A stretch of DNA of 36,749 nucleotides from Gammaproteobacteria bacterium (GCA_004357385.1 SMWF01000044.1:1-36749), one strand, 5' to 3'; positions 18,084-26,114 are shown, numbered from the stretch's first letter. A program made the numbers and translations. Notes: generated from the letters alone by a model not told the origin.

Positions 18084-19394
18084 ATGAACGTTTCGCCCGA
18101 GGCACTTTGGGACCGTTACCGGGGTCTGACTTACGCTGAGCTACCCGACGACGTGAAAACCGTGGCCGGCCATTGCATTCGCGACTGGTTCGCTTGCGTA
18201 CTCGCCGGCGTGGATGAACCGCTTGCCGCAATCCTGCGCGAAGAATTCGCAGACCGCGTTGGACCCTGCACCCTGGTCGGGACTGGCCTCCACAGCCACG
18301 CTACGGTTGCCGCGCTGATCAACGGCGCGACCAGCCACGCGCTCGATTTCGACGACACCAGCATGTCGATGGGCGGCCACCCGACCGCACCGGTCTTCCC
18401 GGCAGCGTTGGCACTCGCCGAGGAACGCGGCGCGAGCGGTGCCGAGTTGATCACCGCGCTGGTGGTGGGTATCGAAATCGAATCACTGCTGGGCTCGGCG
18501 ATCGGTTCCAAGCACTACGCGAAAGGCTGGCACGTCACCTCCACCATGGGAGTGTTCGGTGCCGCGGCGGCCGCGAGCTTTCTCCTGCGGCTGAATACGG
18601 AACAGTTCGGCCACGCCATGGGCTTGGCGGCATCCCAGGCTGGCGGGCTGAAGGCAAACTTCGGCACCATGACCAAGCCATTTCACGCGGGCCACGCGGC
18701 GGAGCGTGGTTTGCTGTCGGCGCGTCTGGCAGCCCGGGGCTTTACCGCCAACCCCGACGCGTTTTCCGGCAACCAGGGGCTGGTGGAAGCCGCGGGGGTC
18801 GGCACGCTGGATCAAGCGCGCCTGGCCGCCACCGATGGGCGCTGGCTGATCTCCGATACCCTGTTCAAGTACCACGCGGCCTGCTATCTGACGCACGCTG
18901 CCATCGAAAGCTGCCTGCAACTGCACACTGCGGTCGACCCGGTTGATCTGAGCACCGCGACCGTCACAGTGCACCCTTCCCTGCTGGACATTTGCGCCAT
19001 ACCTCGGCCCAGCACGGGCCTGGAAGCCAAATTCAGCCTGACCGGAACCACCGCCATGGCGATCCTCGGGTTCGACACCGCAAGTCCGGCAACCTTTGTC
19101 GACCACATCGTTCAACAACCCACGCTGCAGGAGATGATCAGAAAAGTTGTTGTCGAAACTGACTCCGCGCTGCGCAGCACCCAGACGGTGGTCGAACTCG
19201 AGGACAAATCCCAGAACGCCTTTCGAGCCGAGTTCGACAGCGGCGTTCCGAGCACCGATCTCGAAGAGCAAGGACGCAAGCTGGCGGCCAAATTCGCAGC
19301 CATCGCGGCGCCAGCGCTGGGCGACGATGCGAGTCGATTCACGGCGGGCCTCGAGGCACTACCCGACCTGCCCGACGTTCGCCAATTGCACTAG
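18084..19394 (+). CDS. MmgE/PrpD family protein
   Basis: The 436-aa protein belongs to the MmgE/PrpD fold (2-methylcitrate dehydratase, cis-aconitate decarboxylase and iminodisuccinate epimerase relatives). Family segments seen include the N-terminal helical part (AGHCIRDWFACVLAGVDEP), HALDFDDTSMSMGGHPTAPV, and KANFGTMTKPFHAGHAAERG with the conserved Lys/His region, then DTLFKYHAACYLTHAAIES. A true PrpD would be longer and normally sits with prpB/prpC, which are absent, so a different dehydratase, racemase or decarboxylase role is likely. It has its own ribosome binding site (cggagaaccacg) and is the last gene of the CoA-transferase operon. Confidence 0.9.
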   Translation: MNVSPEALWDRYRGLTYAELPDDVKTVAGHCIRDWFACVLAGVDEPLAAILREEFADRVGPCTLVGTGLHSHATVAALINGATSHALDFDDTSMSMGGHPTAPVFPAALALAEERGASGAELITALVVGIEIESLLGSAIGSKHYAKGWHVTSTMGVFGAAAAASFLLRLNTEQFGHAMGLAASQAGGLKANFGTMTKPFHAGHAAERGLLSARLAARGFTANPDAFSGNQGLVEAAGVGTLDQARLAATDGRWLISDTLFKYHAACYLTHAAIESCLQLHTAVDPVDLSTATVTVHPSLLDICAIPRPSTGLEAKFSLTGTTAMAILGFDTASPATFVDHIVQQPTLQEMIRKVVVETDSALRSTQTVVELEDKSQNAFRAEFDSGVPSTDLEEQGRKLAAKFAAIAAPALGDDASRFTAGLEALPDLPDVRQLH

Positions 19395-19422
19395 CAGCAA
19401 AAGTGCGGAAAGCCCGCGTAGC

Positions 19423-20562
19423 TCAATAGCCACCCAGTTCGGCAAATCGGTTGCGATGGTAAGTCGAATCGCCAAGCAGCAGTTCGGATACGCGCGCACG
19501 CTTCATGAAGAAGCCGATGTCCGCTTCATCGGTCACCCCCATCCCGCCGTGCATCTGAATGCCTTCCTTGCCGCACAGTCGGTAGGTGTCCGACGCGCGA
19601 GCCTTGCAGGCACTGGCCAGCATGGCTTGTTGTTCGCGTTGCTCATCGATGGCCCGCAGCGCATCCATGACGATCGAACGCGTCAGTTCCACCTCGCAGA
19701 ACCAGCGTGCGGCGCGATGCTTCAGCCCCTGGAAGGTGCCGATCTTGACGCCAAACTGATCGCGCTCCTTGAGGTATTCGACGGTACGATCAAAAGATTC
19801 CTGGATGCCGCCCAGCATCTCCGCGGAAAGCGCTACCGCGGCGCGTGCAAACACCTCGTCGAGCACATCGGCCCCGGTTCCCGGGGCACCCAGCACCGAG
19901 TTGGATTCCACCCGGACATTATCGAGTTCGATGTTCACCGCACAACGGCTGTCCAGCAGCACGTTCCGTTTCAGGGTCAGTCCGGGGACGTCAGAGGCCA
20001 CCAGGAACAGAGTCAGGCCGTCCCGGTCGCCGGTCGAGCCGCCGGTCCGCGCGGCAACAACCAGCAAATCCGCCGACTCACCATCCAGCACCAGAACCTT
20101 GCGCCCGCTCAACAGATAGTCGTCCCCATCCAACCTCGCGGCCGTTGCGATAGCGTAGGGATCGTGGCGCGGACTTTCCTGGTAGGCCAGCGCCAACAGC
20201 CGGGTTCCGTCACACACGCCCGGCAGCAGCGATTTGCGCTGCGCATCGTTACCGCCGAGTGCAACCGCGCTGCCCGCCAGCACGATGCTGGACAGGAACG
20301 GCGCGACCACGAGCCCACGCCCAAGCTCCTCGAGAACCACGCCAAGCTCTGCATAGCCGAGCCCCAGGCCACCGTATTCCTCCGCGAATGGAATGCCCGT
20401 CCAGCCCAACTCGGCCATCTGCTTCCACAGGTCCTCGTCGTGACCGCGACCGGAACTCATGGAGCGCAGCTTGCGCAATCGATCGATGTTCCATTGATCC
20501 GCCACAAAGCCGCGCGCGCTGTCACGCAGCAATTCCTGTTCTTCCGTCAGCACCAGGGCCAT
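19423..20562 (-). CDS. Acyl-CoA dehydrogenase, small-subunit (PimD/FadE-like) type
   Basis: FAD-dependent acyl-CoA dehydrogenase of 379 aa. Recognisable parts are LTEEQELLRDSARGFVADQW, YLKERDQFGVKIGTFQGLKH and IQMHGGMGVTDEADIGFF. The C-terminus YHRNRFAELGGY lacks the usual ExGT..IQ motif of homotetrameric enzymes, as in the small partner of heteromeric dehydrogenases. It lies 9 bases after a large-type dehydrogenase gene, the arrangement known for alpha2beta2 acyl-CoA dehydrogenases of steroid side-chain and pimeloyl-CoA degradation. It is the last gene of an eight-gene minus-strand cluster and a paralogue of the protein at 599-1744. Confidence 0.93.
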   Translation of the reverse strand: MALVLTEEQELLRDSARGFVADQWNIDRLRKLRSMSSGRGHDEDLWKQMAELGWTGIPFAEEYGGLGLGYAELGVVLEELGRGLVVAPFLSSIVLAGSAVALGGNDAQRKSLLPGVCDGTRLLALAYQESPRHDPYAIATAARLDGDDYLLSGRKVLVLDGESADLLVVAARTGGSTGDRDGLTLFLVASDVPGLTLKRNVLLDSRCAVNIELDNVRVESNSVLGAPGTGADVLDEVFARAAVALSAEMLGGIQESFDRTVEYLKERDQFGVKIGTFQGLKHRAARWFCEVELTRSIVMDALRAIDEQREQQAMLASACKARASDTYRLCGKEGIQMHGGMGVTDEADIGFFMKRARVSELLLGDSTYHRNRFAELGGY

Positions 20563-20571
20563 CCTCGATCC

Positions 20572-21771
20572 TCAGTCCGGCAAGCCAAGCACCCGCTTGG
20601 CGATAATGTTCATCTGAATCTCGGAGGTACCACCGAGAATGGTCCCGGCCTTGCCATACAACCAGCCACGGGTCATCTCACGCTCCTCCGCGGGCACGTC
20701 TTCGCCGTCCCAGACCAGCGAAACGTGGCCCACGAGGCGTTGCCGCAGGTCGGACCCGCGTTGATTCATTTCGGACAGGTAGAGTTTGAACATGGAACTC
20801 TCCGGGCCCATCCCCTGGCCCGCTTTGGCCGCATCGGTGCTGCGTTGATACGTGGCGCCGTAGCAGAGCCTATCCATCTCATACTGCACGAGTTCGTCGC
20901 GCAGGCCGGCGTCCGGGAGCTGCCCTTCGGGGGTCGCCAACGACTCGCGAGCCACCTCGAGCAGCGATTGGCGGCGCGTCGATGCGCCGGATCCGACCCC
21001 CGTGCTCTCGGCGAGCATGGAGCGTTCGTACTGAAGCAGCCGCTTGGCGATGGTCCAGCCCTTGTTCTCCTCGCCAACACGATTCCCGATGGGCACCCGC
21101 ACGTTATCGAAGAAGGTCTCACAGAACGGTGACGCACCACTGATCAACTCGATCGGTGACACCGACACACCTTCGGTTTCCATATCGACGAGCACGAAGC
21201 TGATGCCGTCGTGCTTCGGCACCTCGGTGTCGGTGCGTACCAGGGCGAAGATCCAATCGGAGACATCGGCGTCCGAGGTCCAGATCTTCTGGCCGTTGAT
21301 GGTGTAGTGGTCGCCCTCCCGAACCGCGCGACACTGTAATCCCGCCAAATCCGAACCGGCACCCGGTTCGCTGTAACCCTGGCACCAGCGGATCTCGCCC
21401 CGAGCTATCTTAGGCAGGTGTTCGAGTTTCTGTTCTTCCGTGGCGTATTCCATCAGCACCGGGGCCAACATGGCCATGCCGAACGAAAACAGAGGCGAGC
21501 GCGTCCCGATGGCACGCATTTCCTCGCGCAGCACCTTGTCCTGCTCCTCCGTCAAGCCCGCGCCACCGTACTGCGTCGGCCATCTCGGAACCGTCCAACC
21601 GCGCTCGATCAATCGCTCCAGCCAGATTTTGACGTCGTCATGTGCGAAGGTTTGCCGCCGGCCGCCCCACACCACATCCGGGAGTACGCTGTCCGGGCCA
21701 CGGGCGCCGGCGGGGCAGTTGGCCTCCAGCCAATCCCGGGCTTCGCTGCGAAAGGTCTCAATGTCGCTCAT
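20572..21771 (-). CDS. Acyl-CoA dehydrogenase, large-subunit (PimC-like) type
   Basis: The 399-aa acyl-CoA dehydrogenase carries RWPTQYGGAGLTEEQ in the N-terminal domain, WCQGYSEPGAGSDLAGLQ at the flavin/substrate region, INGQKIWTSDADVSDW, and the C-terminal GGTSEIQMNIIAKRVLGLP. The residue matching the classical catalytic Glu before GT (YEGT in MCAD) is Gly here, so the base must come from elsewhere or from the partner; this is common in heteromeric types. With the small-type gene 9 bases downstream it probably forms one alpha2beta2 enzyme. The start ATG follows ggaaggacac. A run of 17-bp repeats lies just upstream. Confidence 0.94.
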   Translation of the reverse strand: MSDIETFRSEARDWLEANCPAGARGPDSVLPDVVWGGRRQTFAHDDVKIWLERLIERGWTVPRWPTQYGGAGLTEEQDKVLREEMRAIGTRSPLFSFGMAMLAPVLMEYATEEQKLEHLPKIARGEIRWCQGYSEPGAGSDLAGLQCRAVREGDHYTINGQKIWTSDADVSDWIFALVRTDTEVPKHDGISFVLVDMETEGVSVSPIELISGASPFCETFFDNVRVPIGNRVGEENKGWTIAKRLLQYERSMLAESTGVGSGASTRRQSLLEVARESLATPEGQLPDAGLRDELVQYEMDRLCYGATYQRSTDAAKAGQGMGPESSMFKLYLSEMNQRGSDLRQRLVGHVSLVWDGEDVPAEEREMTRGWLYGKAGTILGGTSEIQMNIIAKRVLGLPD

Positions 21772-21780
21772 GTGTCCTTC

Positions 21781-21840
21781 CGGATCAGAATGCGCGCCGG
21801 ATCAGAACGCCCTTCGGATCAGATGCCCTCTAAATCAGAA
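21781..21840. repeat. Degenerate 17-bp tandem repeat (three to four copies)
   Basis: Copies begin at 21781, 21798 and 21815, each starting cggatcaga, a 17-bp period. A weaker fourth copy (taaatcagaa) at 21831 runs into the SDR stop codon. They fill the gap of 63 bases between the SDR stop and the dehydrogenase start within the minus-strand cluster. Slippage is a likely origin, and a regulatory use is possible. Confidence 0.55.
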
Positions 21841-22617
21841 TGAATAGTAACCGCCGTCGATGAGAAACGTCTCCGCGGTGTGATAGTCGCTCGCGGTGCT
21901 CATGATGTAGACCGCGATACCCGCGAAGTCAGCCGGATCCCCCCAGCGACGCATCGGCACCCGCTTCATCACATTGTCATAAAACCTGGGGGTGGCAAAC
22001 GTCGCTTCGGTCATCGAGGTTTCGATCCAGCCCGGGAGAATCGTGTGCGCGGTCACGCCGTAGCGGGCATATTCTATGGCCAATGCCTTGATCATCGACA
22101 CCAGCCCACCCTTGGTGGCCGCGTAGTGCTCGCCTCGTGCCTGACCCGAAATCGCGGCGAGGCTGGCCGTGCCGACCAAGCGACCAAAAGCATCGCCCTG
22201 GGTGGCGCGCTCCTTCATGTGCCGGGCAGCGCAGCGAAAGGTATAAAACACTCCAGTCTGATTCACCTCGACGACCCGATGCCACTCCTGACTGGTCATC
22301 TCGTCGAAGGCGGTGCCACGGCCGCCGATTCCCGCGTTGGCAAAGCAACCATCGACGCGTTGGTGCAGTTCCAGTGTGCGCGCGAAGCTTTCATTCACCT
22401 GGGTTTCATCGGCGACATCACAGATCAGCGCCGACACCCGTGGTCCGATGCCCGACAGCGTCTCCAATGCCCGGGCATTCTTCTCTTCATTGGTGCCCCA
22501 GATGCACACTTCGCAACCGGATTCGGCCAAACCGCGGGCCATGCCGAGCCCAATCCCACTATTGCCTCCGGTGATCAGCGCCACCCGGCCGGACAGATCA
22601 AAAGCTGCCAGGGTCAC
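21835..22617 (-). CDS. SDR family oxidoreductase
   Basis: Classical short-chain dehydrogenase of 260 aa with TGGNSGIG at 17-24, NAG at 94-96 and the catalytic Ser152, Tyr165 and Lys169 (YAATK). The C-terminus (TAETFLIDGGYYSF) is usual. The start is GTG at 22617, seven bases after the stop of the FmdB-like gene, with only a weak ribosome binding site, so translation may depend on read-on ribosomes. In this cluster it would oxidise a hydroxyl or reduce a keto group of the lipid or acyl-CoA intermediate. The substrate is not evident. Confidence 0.92.
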   Translation of the reverse strand: MTLAAFDLSGRVALITGGNSGIGLGMARGLAESGCEVCIWGTNEEKNARALETLSGIGPRVSALICDVADETQVNESFARTLELHQRVDGCFANAGIGGRGTAFDEMTSQEWHRVVEVNQTGVFYTFRCAARHMKERATQGDAFGRLVGTASLAAISGQARGEHYAATKGGLVSMIKALAIEYARYGVTAHTILPGWIETSMTEATFATPRFYDNVMKRVPMRRWGDPADFAGIAVYIMSTASDYHTAETFLIDGGYYSF

Positions 22618-22624
22618 AGGCCGC

Positions 22625-22909
22625 TCAGTCTCGCTTCGCGCCGGTGAACGGCGTCATCTTCTTCAGCAATCGATGTTCATCGGCGCTGGCGCTATTGCGC
22701 ATCGAGGCATCGATCATCTTTTCGTATCTGGGATCGAGCTTCGCGGTCTTGGCGTTGTTCGATGCGTGGTACGCACTACTGCCGATCACCCGGTAGGTGT
22801 CATCGCTCTGACAGTGCTCACAGCCGATCGCGGCGACCTGCTCAGCCACCGACAACAACCGATCGGTCAGCTCGCCGCATCTGCGGCAGCGGTACGAGTA
22901 AATCGGCAT
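22625..22909 (-). CDS. FmdB-family zinc-ribbon protein
   Basis: Small protein of 94 aa starting MPIYSYRCRRCGE, the signature of FmdB-type putative regulatory or metal-binding proteins. Cys8, Cys11, Cys30 and Cys33 form two CxxC/CxxC-like pairs suitable for one zinc ion. The C-terminal half is charged and disordered-looking. The upstream frame to 22981 is not needed, because the family begins at MPIYSYRC. FmdB proteins often sit in oxidative or acetamidase operons, with no settled function. Here it lies between an SCP2-like gene (28 bases upstream) and an SDR (7 bases downstream), inside the cluster. Confidence 0.87.
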   Translation of the reverse strand: MPIYSYRCRRCGELTDRLLSVAEQVAAIGCEHCQSDDTYRVIGSSAYHASNNAKTAKLDPRYEKMIDASMRNSASADEHRLLKKMTPFTGAKRD

Positions 22910-22937
22910 CTGAAACTGCGGCGACCTGCGGCCAACG

Positions 22938-23342
22938 TCAAGCGGCGCGAGCGCCCGCCTCGGCGCGCGCGCCTGCATCAATGAACGCCTGCACTGAGAG
23001 GTGATAACGCAGGAAGTCGAGCTTTTTGCGTGGATTGATCGCCTTCACCACGCCATCCACGTTGTCCAACTCCGCAAGTGTTGCGCCTGTGCCGGTGGTC
23101 CGCCCCTCGAGAAACGAATCCCAGCCGTCCTGACTCATCTCGACGACGAAATCGGCGTCCCGCAGCTGCGCGACCTTGATCTTGCGCACGTCGTGACAGG
23201 TGAAACCACCGAAGGTCACCAGGAACGCGGCACTGCCCACCTTGATCCCCATCTCTACATCGACGCTACCCAGCGCGCGGAACGCCGGATCACCATTGAT
23301 CGCGTTCTGCGCCGTCTTCAACCACTTTGCGGTGAGTGCCAC
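22938..23342 (-). CDS. SCP2-like putative lipid-carrier protein B
   Basis: Protein of 134 aa, start GTG at 23342 (VALTAKWLKTAQNAINGDP). The pattern W..L...N.D followed by KVG....LVTFGG, then DFVVEM and W74, resembles the sterol-carrier-protein-2 fold, a hydrophobic lipid-binding pocket. It is paralogous to the neighbouring protein at 23354-23794, sharing the W.K..Q...N.D, KVG, F.G..C and DF..EM....W positions. A C-terminal extension is Ala/Arg-rich. Start choice rests on the alignment to the paralogue; the frame runs on to 23669, but that part overlaps the neighbour. Function as a carrier or subunit is inference. Confidence 0.65.
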   Translation of the reverse strand: MALTAKWLKTAQNAINGDPAFRALGSVDVEMGIKVGSAAFLVTFGGFTCHDVRKIKVAQLRDADFVVEMSQDGWDSFLEGRTTGTGATLAELDNVDGVVKAINPRKKLDFLRYHLSVQAFIDAGARAEAGARAA

Positions 23343-23353
23343 GAGCCGTCTCC

Positions 23354-23794
23354 CTAGTCGAACGTCGTTTCGACGCGCGAGCTCGCATCGAAAAAATCCT
23401 GAAAGTTCTGGTTGAAGCGATAGAACAGATCCTGCCGCGCCTGATCGTCTTCCGGCGAGTACGCAATACTGTCGTCCTGCCGCAGATCGATACTGTTCAG
23501 CGTTTGATCGTCGTGCGCAGCGCCGTGCTCCTGAATGTTCTCCACCATCGCCTTCCACAATTCCGGCGCCATCTCGATGATGAAGTCGGTCTCGGGGGAT
23601 GCCAGCTCCGCTTCGCTGGCGGAGCGAATCTCCAGGCACTGGTGGCCTTCGAACACGATCCGGTAGCACTCGTCGCCGACCTTGAAGGCGGCCGTGGTTT
23701 CACACGCGCCACCGCCTCCCGTGTGCAAGCTGCTGTCAGAATTGTAAACCTCCTGGACTTCTTTGAACCAGGCTTCTGAAGGGAATCGTGCCAT
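23354..23794 (-). CDS. SCP2-like putative lipid-carrier protein A
   Basis: Protein of 146 aa with the SCP2-like pattern: Trp9 (AWFKEVQEVYNSD), then FKVGDECYRIVFEGHQC at 37-53, DFIIEM at 70-75 and Trp80. It aligns directly with the protein encoded 11 bases downstream (22938-23342), so the two are a duplicated pair and may form a heterodimer. The C-terminal tail (about 95-146) is acidic and unlike known SCP2 proteins. It starts four bases after the stop of the di-iron paralogue gene, suggesting coupled translation. SCP2 domains bind sterols and acyl-CoAs; the ligand here is unknown. Confidence 0.65.
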   Translation of the reverse strand: MARFPSEAWFKEVQEVYNSDSSLHTGGGGACETTAAFKVGDECYRIVFEGHQCLEIRSASEAELASPETDFIIEMAPELWKAMVENIQEHGAAHDDQTLNSIDLRQDDSIAYSPEDDQARQDLFYRFNQNFQDFFDASSRVETTFD

Positions 23795-23798
23795 TGCG

Positions 23799-24890
23799 CT
23801 AATACACCAGGTACTTCTTCAACATCGGATTGAGGTTTTCTTCACGCGGCACACCGATCCATTCGCCCAGCGCGAGGTAGTCGCGGACAAAATCTCCGAC
23901 GCCGTGCAGATAGGTTTCCATGCCGATGGTCCGCCCACCCTCGATGCCGCCGCCCAGCAGCACCGCCATGGCCGACCCCATGGTTCCCTCTTTGAGCTCG
24001 GTTCCCATGATGCTCTCGCCGATGGCCAGCAGGGTTTGCAGGATCCGATCCTGGCCGACATGGTGGGTGACGGCGTACTTCAGATGATCGTAGCCGTAGG
24101 TCAGATGACGGGCATGATCCTCGATGCAATGGCTGAAGATGAAACGTTCCGCATCGTTATGCGCCGCGTTCAACAGCATCCGGTACAGCGCCATCGTATA
24201 GGTGCCCCGCAGCAGGTACAGATAGGTAACCGACTCCGTCCAGCCGCCGCGGCTCTCCAGAATCATCCGATTCACCGATCCGCGCTGTTCGATCCCCAGC
24301 CCACCGCCATTGGCCAGTGCGCGCTTGCGGAAGGCCTCAATGTGTCGCGCACAGTCGAAGGTGGCCGTTGCGAGGAACTGCTTCACCTCGAAGTAGCCAT
24401 AAGACATCTGACCCTGCCAGTAGGTGATTATCTCGAGTTCGGTATTGGCATACTGGCAGAACTCGGTGCAGATCTGGCAGATTGCCCGTTCCACTTCTTC
24501 GGGCAACGGCTCGAGGCTCCCCCACGGGACTTCGGTGGCCGGAATCCAGCGACGTTGGATGGCTTCCTCGTAGAGGTCGGCGGCGCAGTCTGCCCACATC
24601 TCGTGCTTGCGGCGCAGGTTGTAGGGTAGCGGCGGAATGCCGGGACGCGGCAAAGCGCCACGCGGCCGGCGCGTGTGATCGTTCCACTCTTCGGGGACCT
24701 CACCGTAGATACCCACGTTGAGATCGCCAAGGCGCAGACCGTGTTCACCGGGCTTGACCCGCACCCCCCATTCGTTCGACAAGCCCATCCATTCATAGGT
24801 GGGTTCAGGCACACCCTCCACCTGAGGGCCGTCGTCATCCCCAGCTGATACGGCAGCCGGCACCGCGGCGCCGGCGTCTTTGTCCGCCAT
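23799..24890 (-). CDS. Degenerate di-iron-type protein, pseudo-enzyme paralogue
   Basis: The 363-aa protein aligns without gaps over its helical core with the upstream neighbour (24947-26014), with identical blocks such as FRKRALANGGGL and EPLP. All helix glutamates expected to bind iron are changed: the first-helix Glu is Gln or Ala, DEARH becomes DCARH, the third-helix Glu is Gly, and the second DEARH becomes DHARH. The histidines remain. A di-iron site is therefore unlikely. By analogy with PaaC beside PaaA, I infer a structural or regulatory partner of the canonical protein. The N-terminal 30 residues are disordered-looking and Ala/Asp-rich. A strong ribosome binding site (gggggagact) precedes the ATG. 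Confidence 0.8.
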   Translation of the reverse strand: MADKDAGAAVPAAVSAGDDDGPQVEGVPEPTYEWMGLSNEWGVRVKPGEHGLRLGDLNVGIYGEVPEEWNDHTRRPRGALPRPGIPPLPYNLRRKHEMWADCAADLYEEAIQRRWIPATEVPWGSLEPLPEEVERAICQICTEFCQYANTELEIITYWQGQMSYGYFEVKQFLATATFDCARHIEAFRKRALANGGGLGIEQRGSVNRMILESRGGWTESVTYLYLLRGTYTMALYRMLLNAAHNDAERFIFSHCIEDHARHLTYGYDHLKYAVTHHVGQDRILQTLLAIGESIMGTELKEGTMGSAMAVLLGGGIEGGRTIGMETYLHGVGDFVRDYLALGEWIGVPREENLNPMLKKYLVY

Positions 24891-24946
24891 AGTCTCCCCC
24901 AGCTTTTGTTGGTGCGCTCGGCCTGTGTTGCTACCGGCGGGCGCTA

Positions 24947-26014
24947 CTAGTATGCGGCTGCGTATTGCTCCGGAATCGACGACCGCCCGTTCTCGAAGCG
25001 CTCGCCGAACCCGGCACTCTGCACCCGTTTCATGTACTCCTTGAGCTGTCGACGACGGATCACCAGCAGCATCTTATGACCTTCGTCGTAGTGCGCTTTG
25101 CCGCCCCCGAGCAGAATGGCCAGCGCCTCGGAGGTTTCCGCCTGGGTACCCGCCGGATTCTGCAATCCCGCCATGATCTGGGCTTCGGCCTCGTCGAGGT
25201 AACACTCTATTTCGGGGCGCCGCTCCGGCGCATGTTCGCAGAGAAAACGCAGATGCATGACGCCAAACGCGACGTGTCGTGCTTCGTCCTGAGCGCAGAG
25301 TCGATACATGCGCTTTTCGGCGTCGTTCTGACCCATCAATTCGCCCATGCGGAACATGGTCAGCACCGCGCCTTCACCCGAGATATGCAGCCGGGTCGAC
25401 ATTTCGGTGAAGTCGCGCGCCAGATCGATGCTGCCGATAAATCCGGACGTGGCCCCTGACATGCGCATCAAGCCGCCGCCGTTGGCCAGCGCCCGCTTGC
25501 GAAACACGTCCATGTGCCGTGCTTCGTCCATGACCTGAGCGATCAACACGTGGCGCGCCTCGAAAAAGTCCGGACTGGTCTTGGCAATCCAGCGTGCCGG
25601 TACGTCTCCCGCGACGAATTCCACCTCGTTGAAGAAGGTGCACAGCAGACATTCCGCCTCCTCGATATCGTCCGGCAGGGGCTCGATGGTGTGCCAGGGA
25701 ATATCAGTCGCCGAGCTCCATTGGCGTTGCAGCGCTTCCTCGTAAAGGAAGGTCGCATTCTCGAGCCAGATCTCCGAAAGATTACGAACCCCGTAAGCAC
25801 CGACCCGGTAGGCCTCGGGTCGTGGCGTCGCACCGCGGGGTCGCCCGGTCATGTTGTCAGTGGTCTCCGGCAACTCGCCGTACTCGCCGATCTGAATTTC
25901 AGCCAAAGTCAGGCCGCGCTTGCCCGGTTTCGCCTTGATACCCCACTCGCCCATCTGGTCCATCCAGCTGGTATCAAGCTCGTGCTCCTGCTCGCGAACC
26001 GGTGCCTCGCTCAT
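24947..26014 (-). CDS. Putative di-iron oxygenase (R2/AurF-like ferritin fold)
   Basis: The 355-aa protein carries two copies of the di-iron oxygenase pattern E-X28-37-DExxH: Glu130 (or Glu132) then DEARH 163-167, and Glu214 then DEARH 243-247. These six ligands match the carboxylate-bridged di-iron sites of AurF, CmlI and class I R2 proteins. The substrate cannot be told; an oxygenase or desaturase acting on a lipid or acyl-CoA is my inference from context. An N-terminal segment (MGEWGIKAKPGKRGLTL) is shared with the next gene's product. It is the first gene of the eight-gene cluster, 100 bases after cysNC on the same strand, with ribosome binding site gaggg. Confidence 0.85.
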   Translation of the reverse strand: MSEAPVREQEHELDTSWMDQMGEWGIKAKPGKRGLTLAEIQIGEYGELPETTDNMTGRPRGATPRPEAYRVGAYGVRNLSEIWLENATFLYEEALQRQWSSATDIPWHTIEPLPDDIEEAECLLCTFFNEVEFVAGDVPARWIAKTSPDFFEARHVLIAQVMDEARHMDVFRKRALANGGGLMRMSGATSGFIGSIDLARDFTEMSTRLHISGEGAVLTMFRMGELMGQNDAEKRMYRLCAQDEARHVAFGVMHLRFLCEHAPERRPEIECYLDEAEAQIMAGLQNPAGTQAETSEALAILLGGGKAHYDEGHKMLLVIRRRQLKEYMKRVQSAGFGERFENGRSSIPEQYAAAY

Positions 26015-26054
26015 ATTCCCTCACCTTCGCCCATGGCAATTCGATCAACCGCTT

Positions 26055-26063
26055 CGTATACCA
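26055..26063 (-). promoter_or_regulatory. Candidate extended -10 promoter of the di-iron cluster
   Basis: On the minus strand TGGTATACG (extended TGn plus TATACG) lies about 40 bases before the ATG at 26014. There is no good -35 box, which extended -10 promoters may lack. If real, the di-iron cluster can be transcribed apart from cysD-cysNC. Confidence 0.35.
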
Positions 26064-26114
26064 CGATTGGGTCGATTTTTGTAGCACAGGCTCTCGGGCC
26101 CGTGTGGAAAACGC

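Noticed and set aside
18084..19394. 2-methylcitrate dehydratase (PrpD) for the MmgE/PrpD gene
   Set aside because: No prpB or prpC nearby and the context is a CoA-transferase/SDR operon, so only the family level is supported.
19147..21132. Plus-strand open frame of 661 codons opposite the two acyl-CoA dehydrogenase genes
   Set aside because: Its translation has no recognisable motif, and both minus-strand frames show complete dehydrogenase signatures. Long antisense frames are usual in GC-rich DNA.
23343..23669. N-terminal extension of the SCP2-like protein B frame
   Set aside because: The part lies inside the upstream SCP2-like gene in another frame, and similarity to the paralogue begins only at the GTG at 23342.
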